From NCBI GenBank assembly GCA_016788205.1, contig JAEUTA010000022.1, positions 1-64,000 on the forward strand: DNA of 64,000 nt. The letters are read 5' to 3'. The first letter of the stretch is position 1. Every line of letters starts with the position of its first letter. Origin of the DNA: Flavobacteriales bacterium (lineage in GTDB: Bacteria > Bacteroidota > Bacteroidia > Flavobacteriales_F > PHOS-HE28). The position numbers and the translations under genes were made by a program. Below, in pieces: positions 44,567 to 51,992 of the stretch. The notes beneath the pieces were generated by a model, which saw only the letters and a list, made by a program, of their open reading frames with translations, ran no database searches and had not been told where the DNA came from.

Positions 44567-45151
44567 ATGTCACCCGCGCTCGCCATTGCCTTGGAATATT
44601 CGGCGGTGGCGCTCAATATCGTCTTCACCATCCTCATCGGGCGTGAGATCCGCTTAGGTTGGTCGTTCGGTTTCGTGGCAGCGTTGATCGGCGTTGTGCT
44701 CTATGCTGTACAGAACGCCTGGCTCATGTCCGCCTTGAACGGTTTCTACGCCGTGATGGGGCTCTATGGCTGGTGGAACTGGGGTCGTGATGAGGCGTCG
44801 GGCAAGATCATCCGCTTCGGTGTTCAGCAGCATGCGGTGCTTATCGGCATCGGTGTGATCGGCACTTGGGCATTGATGCTCTTGATGAAGTGGCTCGACC
44901 AACCCGGTGTTCATCTGGGCATGGAAGCCTTCATCGCCTCGTTCGCCATGGTGGCCACATGGATGATGAGCAAGAAAGTGCTGGAGAACTGGTTCTACTG
45001 GACGGTCGGCGATCTGGTCGCTGTTGTCTACAACCACTGGATCGGCTACGATGGGTATGCCCTGCTCAACGCGATCTATATCGCACTGGCCATGGTCGGC
45101 TTCATGCGCTGGCGGAAGCAGATGAACATTTCCTCGGTCAGTACCGCTTGA
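44567..45151 (+). CDS. PnuC family vitamin transporter (nicotinamide riboside or thiamine)
   Basis: The product is 194 aa from ATG 44567 with seven hydrophobic segments. LEYSAVALNIVFTILIGREI at the N-terminus, the central FYAVMGLYGWWNWGRD (the W-x-x-W substrate region of PnuC proteins) and the late FYWTVGDLVAVVYNHWIGY are family blocks. PnuC carries nicotinamide riboside, while PnuT relatives in Bacteroidota carry thiamine. The TPP-riboswitch-controlled receptor 3.4 kb away and a NadR-like kinase make thiamine a real alternative. The 3' end overlaps the convergent lycopene cyclase gene by 14 nt. Confidence 0.88.
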   Translation: MSPALAIALEYSAVALNIVFTILIGREIRLGWSFGFVAALIGVVLYAVQNAWLMSALNGFYAVMGLYGWWNWGRDEASGKIIRFGVQQHAVLIGIGVIGTWALMLLMKWLDQPGVHLGMEAFIASFAMVATWMMSKKVLENWFYWTVGDLVAVVYNHWIGYDGYALLNAIYIALAMVGFMRWRKQMNISSVSTA

Positions 45152-45824
45152 GCGCGCGTTCGTAGAAGGTCGTCACGATCAGCAGGAAGAACAACAGGTA
45201 CATGCTGTCCTCGATCGGGATGGTGTTGAGTCGTATGCCGAGGTTCTCCGCATCGTTGTACCACACGATCGGTTCCGGTAGTAACCAGCCGGTAAGGATG
45301 CCGTTCACCAGGAAGAACGGGATCAAGCTCACCGCATAGCCGAGGTAGAACCGTCCCAACCACGGGCTCTTCGCGATGAAGGCGTGATACGCGATGAACA
45401 GCGCGGTGCACAGGAAGGTGAAGCTCGTGTAGAGTCTATCGATGTGCGCAATACCGACGATGAGTAGTACGAGGACCAGTGCGATACTGAACGGTCTGGC
45501 GACGGGAGCAAGCACATCGCGCTCCACGAAGTGCCGCATCACTTCGTAGAGGAACATGCACGAATAGGGGATGAAGAGGAAAAACAACCATTCCTCCAAC
45601 GGCATGCCGATGAAGTACACGCCCACGAGGTAGCGCGGGTTGAAGCCCCACACACCGTTCGCTGTGAAGATCGCATCCCATGCGATGAAGACCACGGCCA
45701 TGACAGCGATACCGGCGAATAGGCCGCGCCAATTGGCGACGAAGCGGATGCGCGGTTCGAAACTGGCGATCAATGGGAAGGCCAGGCTGCCGAGGTCCAG
45801 CAATAGGTAATAGTAACGCTCCAC
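45138..45824 (-). CDS. Lycopene cyclase, fused CrtYc/CrtYd type
   Basis: The product is 228 aa from GTG 45824 (VERYYYLLLDLGSLAFPLIA), which aligns with family starts. A longer frame begins at another GTG (45845), upstream of the promoter-like element at 45830-45837, so it is unlikely. Two repeated membrane domains of three helices each carry the family glutamate motifs GMPLEEWLFFLFIP and TIPIEDSMYLLFFLLIV. This is the bacterial-fungal type integral-membrane cyclase that turns lycopene into beta-carotene. No other carotenoid gene is nearby. Confidence 0.88.
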   Translation of the reverse strand: MERYYYLLLDLGSLAFPLIASFEPRIRFVANWRGLFAGIAVMAVVFIAWDAIFTANGVWGFNPRYLVGVYFIGMPLEEWLFFLFIPYSCMFLYEVMRHFVERDVLAPVARPFSIALVLVLLIVGIAHIDRLYTSFTFLCTALFIAYHAFIAKSPWLGRFYLGYAVSLIPFFLVNGILTGWLLPEPIVWYNDAENLGIRLNTIPIEDSMYLLFFLLIVTTFYERALKRY

Positions 45825-45829
45825 GCAGG

Positions 45830-45837
45830 CAAAGGAA
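45830..45837 (-). promoter_or_regulatory. Promoter -7-like element TTCCTTTG (lycopene cyclase gene)
   Basis: On the minus strand TTCCTTTG ends 5 nt before GTG 45824 and differs from TAnnTTTG in one base. It supports the GTG start. Confidence 0.4.
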
Positions 45838-45870
45838 CACCGCACCGGCAGTATGGTTCACTGGAATGAA

Positions 45871-45902
45871 GAACGCCCCGTCCATTGCGGGACGAGGCGT
45901 TC
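45871..45902 (-). terminator. Terminator hairpin after the CAVG-IQP long-form gene
   Basis: GAACGCCCCGTCC pairs with GGACGAGGCGTTC (one mismatch) around a 6-nt loop, 16 nt past the stop at 45919 and upstream of the cyclase promoter. A TTC-rich stretch follows on the minus strand. Confidence 0.75.
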
Positions 45903-45918
45903 TCTCAGAGGGTCGCGC

Positions 45919-47727
45919 TCAATCCTTCATGAACTTGCCCATGGCGACCATGGTGCCGTCACTGGCTTCCACGGTGTAGTGGCCCGTTGCAAGCCCCTGC
46001 GCGTTCACGCGTACTTGCCGGCCGTTGCGCTCCACGCGTAGTTCAACAACGCGGCCTCGAGCATCCAGCACGCGAACGTTCACTGTGCCCTGCATCGCCT
46101 CAGGCAGCTGCACGTTCACCAGGTCGACCACCGGATTCGGTGTGACCGTGAACGACAGTTTCGCCGGGTTGTCGTCGAGGCCGGTGGTGAGGTCCGCACT
46201 GGCGATGTTCGTATACGCTTCCGAGGCTCCCGCGATCACCAATACATCGCTGCCATGGAATTCGATGTCCCGAACCGGGCCCATGAAATTGGCGTAGGGC
46301 TCCACTGCATCCGGTTGGCCATGGAATACGGCGAGTCCGGAGCCCATCAACATCATCTCACCGATATTGAAGTCGCCGCCTATATAGATCTCGCCATCCC
46401 TTTCCGCCAAAGCAAGCCCCGTCATAAGGCCGTCCAGTGGGGAGAAGATGTAGTTGGTGATGTTCGGCATCAGTTGTTCCCATGTGGTGGCATTGTGGGC
46501 GATGCGCGCCAGCCCGAAGTAAGAGCCCGCCATGGACACCATGTCGCCGGTGGCGTAAAGCTCATCGTTGTACACCAACATGGCGTGTACGGCCCCATCC
46601 AATCCATCGCCCACCTGGCCCCAGCTGGCGTTGCCCATCCGTGCTACGTGCAGGATATCATCGTCAGGGGAAAGGAATGCACCGGTGAACTCCCCGCCGA
46701 TGTAGAGGTCTCCGTTCAACGTGGCGAATGCGCGGATCGGTCCGTTCAACACTTGGCCCACCATCTGCCAATCGCCACCTGTGAGCCGCGCCGCGAAGTG
46801 ATCCGTACCAGCGAAACCATCGCGCGAACCAGCGGCATGTAAGGTCCCCAGATATTCGTGGAACGCTGTGATGGCCGAGGACTTGCCCGGGAACGCCGTG
46901 GAAGCGCTCCATGTGGTGCCATTCCATGTCAGCAGGTCCGCAGAGCTTCCATTGAAGGAACCGCCCAGGAGGATCTGTCCATCGTATTCGATAGCGGCGT
47001 TCACCACACCTTCGGGAAGGGTTCCCATCGCTTCGTAGGAATCGCCGTCCCAGCGCGCCACGTGGAAACGTGCGGCCTCTCCGGCCTCTTCGAACTGCCC
47101 GGCCACCAACAGGTCGCCGTTGGAGAGCTGCAGCAATTCCGTCACTTCTCCATCGGTGCCGCCACCCAGTGGATACCATGGAACATCGGGGGCGTAGGCC
47201 GGTTGGATCCAGGCGAGTTCGCTCTCGGTGAATCCGTGTTCCGTTGCCCATCGCTCCACCTCGTCCAAGCGTATCTCGCGGATGTAGGCGAGTTCCATCT
47301 CCGCGTCTATCCGTTGAGCGAGAGCCTCATGCCCGCTCACGATCATCAACTGTCCAACTGCGCAGGCGGTGTTGTGCGGATCGATGAATACGGGATTGCG
47401 ATAAGGCAATACATGGTTCTGCGGGAACCGGCCAGCATCGGCGTAAGACCCCAACGCGTTGAGGAGGTAGGCACGCTGGCGGGCCTGCTCTGCGCTAAGA
47501 CCTTCCGGTGTGCGGCGGGCGAGCTCTTCGCGGACCAGATGCAAGTGCAGTGCGATGCGTTGCGCATCGTTGCTGAACGATGCCGATCCCAATGGGCCGT
47601 TGTGGTCCTTCCACTCCGCGTTCACTTCGCGAAGATGATCGATGAGCGGGGCGTTGGTGTCCGGCGCCAGTTGCCCGAAGACGGCGGCGGTGGAGAGCAT
47701 GAGCGGAAAGAGTAGGGTACGTGTCAT
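45919..47727 (-). CDS. T9SS-secreted protein with the CAVG-IQP domain and beta-propeller
   Basis: The 602-aa product has the signal peptide MTRTLLFPLMLSTAAVFGQ. Residues about 25-185 carry the same domain as the 43457 gene (DAQRIALHLHLVREELA, LLNALGSYADAGRFPQN, PVFIDPHNTACAVGQLMI, ELAWIQPAYAP). Residues about 190-520 are repeated propeller-like units (LLQLSNGDLLVAGQFEEAG, AIEYDGQILLGGSFNG, ATLNGDLYIGGEFTG, AERDGEIYIGGDFNIG). The C-terminal about 75 residues (FTVTPNPVVDLVNVQLPE, RVLDARGRVVEL, GLATGHYTVEASDG) are a T9SS type A sorting domain. The likely location is the cell surface; the function is unknown. Confidence 0.85.
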   Translation of the reverse strand: MTRTLLFPLMLSTAAVFGQLAPDTNAPLIDHLREVNAEWKDHNGPLGSASFSNDAQRIALHLHLVREELARRTPEGLSAEQARQRAYLLNALGSYADAGRFPQNHVLPYRNPVFIDPHNTACAVGQLMIVSGHEALAQRIDAEMELAYIREIRLDEVERWATEHGFTESELAWIQPAYAPDVPWYPLGGGTDGEVTELLQLSNGDLLVAGQFEEAGEAARFHVARWDGDSYEAMGTLPEGVVNAAIEYDGQILLGGSFNGSSADLLTWNGTTWSASTAFPGKSSAITAFHEYLGTLHAAGSRDGFAGTDHFAARLTGGDWQMVGQVLNGPIRAFATLNGDLYIGGEFTGAFLSPDDDILHVARMGNASWGQVGDGLDGAVHAMLVYNDELYATGDMVSMAGSYFGLARIAHNATTWEQLMPNITNYIFSPLDGLMTGLALAERDGEIYIGGDFNIGEMMLMGSGLAVFHGQPDAVEPYANFMGPVRDIEFHGSDVLVIAGASEAYTNIASADLTTGLDDNPAKLSFTVTPNPVVDLVNVQLPEAMQGTVNVRVLDARGRVVELRVERNGRQVRVNAQGLATGHYTVEASDGTMVAMGKFMKD

Positions 47728-47825
47728 GGTCGTCGATATTGGTCCTTGATCTCGTTACGACCACCAGACATCGGCGTTGACATGGAACGCTGCCTGCTTG
47801 GTGACGGAAAGTTACTTTTCGCTCC

Positions 47826-48359
47826 GTGGATGCGTTGAAGAGGATCGTGATCACCGGGCCGGAGAGCAGTGGAAAGACAACGCTTGCGCGCGAACTGGCT
47901 GTGCGCTACGGCACCGTATGGGTACGTGAGATGGCGCGGCCCTACCTGGAGATGAAGGAGAAGCCAGGTTACGCGGAAGAAGACCTGTTGAACATCGCGA
48001 GGTTGCAGATCTGGACCGAGGATGCGTTCGCAGCGAAGGTCGGCACCGATGAGCCTGCCTGCCTTTTCTGCGATACGGATCTCATCACTATCCGCATCTG
48101 GGGTGAAGAGAAGTATGGAAGGAGCGATCCGTGGGTCGTGGAGCAGACCGAAGTACGGCCTTATGATCTATGGTTGCTCTGTTCACCGGACATGCCGTGG
48201 GAGCCCGATCCGCTGCGCGAGAACCCGCACGATCGCGACCGTTTGTTCACGGTGTACGAACGCACGTTGAAGGAATTGGGCAAACCGTACGCGCTGATGC
48301 AAGGCCCCCATGAGCAACGCATGCGCGCAGCCATGGATGCCGTAGAACAGTTGAGTTGA
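47826..48359 (+). CDS. NadR/Ttd14-like AAA family kinase
   Basis: The product is 177 aa from GTG 47826; a TACTTTTCG sequence lies 4 nt upstream. The P-loop is VITGPESSGKTTLARELA near residues 8-25, followed by VREMARPYLE, the Walker-B-like CLFCDTDLITIRIWGEEKYG and DRLFTVYERTLKELGKPY. This is the ribosylnicotinamide kinase domain of NadR (AAA_28 type), without the adenylyltransferase or HTH parts of E. coli NadR. It would phosphorylate a vitamin nucleoside entering through the PnuC-type transporter. Its position directly before the TPP riboswitch raises thiamine as a possible substrate. Confidence 0.85.
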   Translation: MDALKRIVITGPESSGKTTLARELAVRYGTVWVREMARPYLEMKEKPGYAEEDLLNIARLQIWTEDAFAAKVGTDEPACLFCDTDLITIRIWGEEKYGRSDPWVVEQTEVRPYDLWLLCSPDMPWEPDPLRENPHDRDRLFTVYERTLKELGKPYALMQGPHEQRMRAAMDAVEQLS

Positions 48360-48376
48360 CCGATCCCTTCGCGCAC

Positions 48377-48384
48377 TACATTTG
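48377..48384 (+). promoter_or_regulatory. Promoter -7 element TACATTTG (TPP riboswitch transcript)
   Basis: This perfect TAnnTTTG match ends 7 nt before the first base of the predicted riboswitch, so the transcript should begin almost exactly at the aptamer. Confidence 0.6.
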
Positions 48385-48390
48385 CACTGT

Positions 48391-48485
48391 CTTGCAACGG
48401 GGTGCCCCTCAAAAGGCTGAGATGATACCCGAAGAACCTGGGCAGGTAATGCTGCCAAGGGATCCAGCCCACGGCTTGTGGGGCT
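48391..48485 (+). promoter_or_regulatory. TPP (THI-element) riboswitch
   Basis: The conserved THI-box order is present: GGGGTGCCC, CTGAGA (48417-48422), ATACCCG, GAACCTG (48434-48440), then GGCAGGTAATGCTGCC and AAGGGA (48457-48462). The aptamer spans about 48391-48465. It is followed by a second hairpin, AGCCCAC with GTGGGGCT (48466-48485). Bases GCTCCTC (48483-48489) are complementary to the Shine-Dalgarno GAGGAGC (48511-48517) of the TonB receptor gene, giving a sequestering alternative. Translation control is therefore the likely mode. Confidence 0.93.
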
Positions 48486-48510
48486 CCTCCGTGCAACGAC
48501 TTCCGATCAA

Positions 48511-48516
48511 GAGGAG
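48511..48516 (+). promoter_or_regulatory. Shine-Dalgarno GAGGAG of the TPP-controlled receptor
   Basis: GAGGAG lies 5 nt before ATG 48522. Strong Shine-Dalgarno sites are uncommon in this window; this one is the target of the complementary GCTCCTC in the riboswitch expression region. Confidence 0.75.
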
Positions 48517-48521
48517 CGACC

Positions 48522-50927
48522 ATGACGCATATTGTTTCCCTTTTCGTTGCACTGCTCGTTCCTGCGAGCCTTATGGCCCAAACGCGCCTTGGCGGCATCG
48601 TTACAGGTGACGTCGAGGATCCCCTTGAAGGGGTTCACATCGTCGTGGGCGATGATCAGGACTTCGGGGCAACCACGGGAAGGGATGGGCGCTACATGAT
48701 CACCGGCATGCGTGCCGGTGAGGTGCGCTTACGGATGTCTTACCTCGGTCATCAGCCGCTGGATACCACATTGCAGCTGACCACAGGTGACAATACCTTC
48801 AGTACCGCGCTCCGTGCTTACGCACATTCCCTGCGCGCTGCAGAGGTCAGTGCCCTGCGGGCAGGCGACCGAACACCGTTCGCGCGGACCATGGTTACGC
48901 GTGAGGAACTGCAACGAACGAACACCGGCGTGGACCTTCCGTACCTGTTGGAGCTGCAGCCAAGCGTGGTCAGCACCAGTGATGCGGGTACGGGCATCGG
49001 TTACACCTACATGCGTATCCGGGGTAGTGATGCCACGCGCACGAACATCACGTTGAACGGAGTGCCCTTCAATGATCCCGAGAGCCAGGGTGCTTTTTTG
49101 GTGAACATGCCCGATATCGCCAGCAGCGCTGAGGATATCGAGATACAGCGAGGTGTGGGCACCAGCACCAATGGCCCGGCGGCGTTCGGCGCCAGCATCA
49201 ACCTGCGCACCACCTCCGTTCAACGTGAAGCGTGGGGCCTGGTGAGCGCGAGCGGAGGGTCGTTCAACACCCAGCGCTATGCGGTGAGCGCTGGAACGGG
49301 TCTGCTCGGTGCTGCCGATGCATCGAAGTTCAGCTTGGACATGCGCCTCTCGTCCATCACGAGCGATGGTTATGTTGACCGCGCCAGCGCCGACCTGAAG
49401 AGCTACTTTTTGCAAGCGGCTTGGGAAAGCATGAAGCGCCGCAGTTCGCTGCGCCTCATAACCTTCCGCGGTAAAGAGGTCACGTACCAGGCCTGGGCGG
49501 GCGTATCCCAAGAGGTGCTGGACACGTCCCGCACGTATAACCCGTACACCTACGAGAACGAAGTGGATGACTACGATCAAGCCCACTACCAGCTGCTTTT
49601 CGACCAACGTGTCGGCGAGAACACCAGTTTCAATATCACGCTTTTCCGTGTGCTCGGTTCGGGTTACTACGAGCAGTTCCGCCCGGCCGATGACCTGTCC
49701 ACCTATGGCATATCGTCCGCTGTCATCGATGGGGATACCATCAGCACTACGGACGTGATCCGTCGCCGTTGGCTGGACAATACGCTGACCGGCGCGAACG
49801 CAAGCCTGCAGATGAGCCTTGGTGCTCACCGCCTCGTGCTGGGCGGCAACTACAGCGCGTTCGTGAACGACCATTTCGGTGAGGTGATCTGGGCTCGCTA
49901 TGCCGGTGCCCTCAACATCCGCGACAGGTACTACGACAATGATGCACGCAAGGCGGATGCGAACGTTTTCGCCAAGCTCACTTACGCGCTGAACGCGAAG
50001 ACGGACGTGTACGGTGACGTACAATTACGCCATGTGGACTACGACTTCCTCGGCTTCGATCGCGATCTGGAGAACATCGCTCAGAATGTCCGGTACACCT
50101 TCTTCAACCCCAAGGCCGGTCTGCTCTGGCGGATACATGAGGGTGGCCGGGCCTATGTTTCGTTCGCTGTGGCCAACCGGGAGCCGAATCGCAACGACCT
50201 GGAGGAGACCACGCCGGAGAGTCGCCCTAGCAGCGAACGTCTCTTCGATTATGAGTTCGGTTACGAACGACGCAGCGGGCGGCTTAGCGCCGGGGTCAAC
50301 GCGTATTACATGGACTATACCGACCAGCTCGTGCTCACGGGCGAGTTGAACGATGTGGGTGCCGCCTTACGGACCAATGTCGCGGACAGCTACCGTGCCG
50401 GCGTGGAACTCATGTTCGCGGTGAATCCGGTGAAGCGCGTAGTGTGGCGGGCCAACGCGACGATCAGCCGCAACATGATCCGGGACTTCACCGAGTACGT
50501 GGATGATTGGGATACATGGCAACAGCGCGCCATCCATCATGGGAATACGGAGCTGGCCTTCTCCCCGGCGCTTATCGCCAGTAGTGAACTCTCCTATCGG
50601 GTGTGGGAGAAACCAGGCAAGGGTTCGTCGGACATCACCTTCATCACCAAGTATGTCGGCGATCAGTACCTGGACAACTCCAATAGCACGGATCGTATGC
50701 TGAAGGCGTACGTGGTGAACGACATTCGAGCGAACATCGCTGTACTGGGCTCTAAGGGTATCCGATCCATGGATCTCAACCTCACTGTCCGGAACGTCTT
50801 CAGCCAGCTCTACGAGAGCAACGGTTGGGTCTACAGCTACTACTCGGACGGTCGGCGCACGCAGGATATCGGCCTTTTCCCGCAGGCTCCGGTCAATGTA
50901 CTTGGTGGGGTCTCCTTCAAGTTCTAA
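48522..50927 (+). CDS. TonB-dependent receptor, predicted thiamine (or thiamine precursor) importer
   Basis: The 801-aa product has the signal peptide MTHIVSLFVALLVPASLMAQ. A carboxypeptidase-regulatory-like domain (about 21-105: LGGIVTGDVEDPLEGVHI, MSYLGHQPLDTTL) precedes the plug (about 115-230: ELQPSVVSTSD, YMRIRGSDATRTNITLNGVP, GTSTNGPAAFGASINL) and a beta-barrel to the end (VNVLGGVSFKF). It brings a substrate across the outer membrane with TonB energy. The TPP riboswitch in its leader is the evidence for thiamine. No SusD partner follows, consistent with a vitamin rather than glycan role. Confidence 0.93.
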   Translation: MTHIVSLFVALLVPASLMAQTRLGGIVTGDVEDPLEGVHIVVGDDQDFGATTGRDGRYMITGMRAGEVRLRMSYLGHQPLDTTLQLTTGDNTFSTALRAYAHSLRAAEVSALRAGDRTPFARTMVTREELQRTNTGVDLPYLLELQPSVVSTSDAGTGIGYTYMRIRGSDATRTNITLNGVPFNDPESQGAFLVNMPDIASSAEDIEIQRGVGTSTNGPAAFGASINLRTTSVQREAWGLVSASGGSFNTQRYAVSAGTGLLGAADASKFSLDMRLSSITSDGYVDRASADLKSYFLQAAWESMKRRSSLRLITFRGKEVTYQAWAGVSQEVLDTSRTYNPYTYENEVDDYDQAHYQLLFDQRVGENTSFNITLFRVLGSGYYEQFRPADDLSTYGISSAVIDGDTISTTDVIRRRWLDNTLTGANASLQMSLGAHRLVLGGNYSAFVNDHFGEVIWARYAGALNIRDRYYDNDARKADANVFAKLTYALNAKTDVYGDVQLRHVDYDFLGFDRDLENIAQNVRYTFFNPKAGLLWRIHEGGRAYVSFAVANREPNRNDLEETTPESRPSSERLFDYEFGYERRSGRLSAGVNAYYMDYTDQLVLTGELNDVGAALRTNVADSYRAGVELMFAVNPVKRVVWRANATISRNMIRDFTEYVDDWDTWQQRAIHHGNTELAFSPALIASSELSYRVWEKPGKGSSDITFITKYVGDQYLDNSNSTDRMLKAYVVNDIRANIAVLGSKGIRSMDLNLTVRNVFSQLYESNGWVYSYYSDGRRTQDIGLFPQAPVNVLGGVSFKF

Positions 50928-50960
50928 CCTTCGTTAGGCCACGACCTGTGGGCATTCCAC

Positions 50961-50968
50961 TAGTTTCG
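50961..50968 (+). promoter_or_regulatory. Promoter -7-like element TAGTTTCG (50973 gene)
   Basis: TAGTTTCG ends 4 nt before ATG 50973, predicting a leaderless mRNA. A similar but one-base-longer TAGCTTTCG (51966-51974) precedes the paralogue at 51993. Confidence 0.45.
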
Positions 50969-50972
50969 GCGC

Positions 50973-51920
50973 ATGTTCCGCCTACATGCTCTCCTTCTCG
51001 TTACGCTCCTTGCGCAAGCTTCAGGTGCCCAGTTCACCTATGATGCCCGCATCGAGGGCGACCTCAGCCTGCACCAAGTATGTGAAGACCGGGTGGTCCC
51101 TGTTCTCAAGATCCGGAACAGTGGCACGGCCACCATGCACGGTTGTGTGGTGGAGACGTGGAAGAACGGTCTTGTCCAAAGCAGTTTCGACTGGCAGTTG
51201 GCGGTTCCAGCATTAACCGGCCAAGTGCGACAACCGATCTTCCCGGAAGTGATGGACGTGGTCGAAGGCGATGTGATCGAGATGCGCATCATTTCCGTCA
51301 ACGGCTTCGCTGATGAGGACCCTGAGGGGAACATACATTCCTTCACGGTCGGGATGGAGGCCGTTCAAGCACCATCGTTCCTGGTGGAGATCCGGATCAG
51401 CTCGAGCGTACTTGCCGAATTGGACTGGTACATCCGGGATGCGAACGGCACAGTGGTCGCCACCGCCAGCGATGTGGTCGTAGCTCCGTCGGAGGACGTG
51501 CTCGTTTGGGCCGAACTGGCGCCAGCAACATGCTATAGCGTTGAGGTTTCCGATGTGGCGGGCTTCACGGGAGGTACGTTCACGGTCCGCAGCGGGTCGG
51601 AAGAGGTGGTGACCCTTACCGGCGATGATGTAGCGGCAGGCATGCGGCCCGGTTTCAGGACCGGTATCGTAGCCGGGATCCCTGTCACGACCAGCAGCGC
51701 ACCACCCGCGCTTGCCTGGTCCGCCGACACACGAGAATTGCGTTCGCTGAAGGAAGGTCGCGGATGGGTGCGCTTGCTGGACGCGGCCGGTCGCGTGGTA
51801 TACCAAGGAGCCATGGACGCTGATTCCCCCTTGAACTTGGAGCATATCGCTCCCGGGATCTACCTGGCCGCACATCGCGATGCTTCCGACCGGTCATCGA
51901 TACTGCGCTTCACGCGCTGA
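50973..51920 (+). CDS. Exported CARDB-like protein, paralogue A
   Basis: The 315-aa product has the signal peptide MFRLHALLLVTLLAQASGAQ. Residues about 22-130 resemble a CARDB-type beta-sandwich (VLKIRNSGTATMHGCVVETW, FDWQLAVPALTGQVRQPIFP) and align with the N-terminus of the next gene. A second beta domain (about 130-215) follows. The last about 60 residues (WVRLLDAAGRVVYQGAMDAD, HIAPGIYLAAHRDAS) look like a T9SS sorting domain, though shorter than usual. It is probably a surface or secreted protein; function unknown. Confidence 0.75.
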   Translation: MFRLHALLLVTLLAQASGAQFTYDARIEGDLSLHQVCEDRVVPVLKIRNSGTATMHGCVVETWKNGLVQSSFDWQLAVPALTGQVRQPIFPEVMDVVEGDVIEMRIISVNGFADEDPEGNIHSFTVGMEAVQAPSFLVEIRISSSVLAELDWYIRDANGTVVATASDVVVAPSEDVLVWAELAPATCYSVEVSDVAGFTGGTFTVRSGSEEVVTLTGDDVAAGMRPGFRTGIVAGIPVTTSSAPPALAWSADTRELRSLKEGRGWVRLLDAAGRVVYQGAMDADSPLNLEHIAPGIYLAAHRDASDRSSILRFTR

Positions 51921-51992
51921 AGCGGACGGAACAAAGGTTACCGGGTGTTCTTTCCCCGTCCTGCCTAGCTTTCGCATATCGAAGCCCTCCTC

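Noticed and set aside
48729..50024. 431-aa minus-strand ORF opposite the TonB receptor gene
   Set aside because: Antisense shadow; the plus strand has the riboswitch, Shine-Dalgarno, signal peptide and receptor domains.
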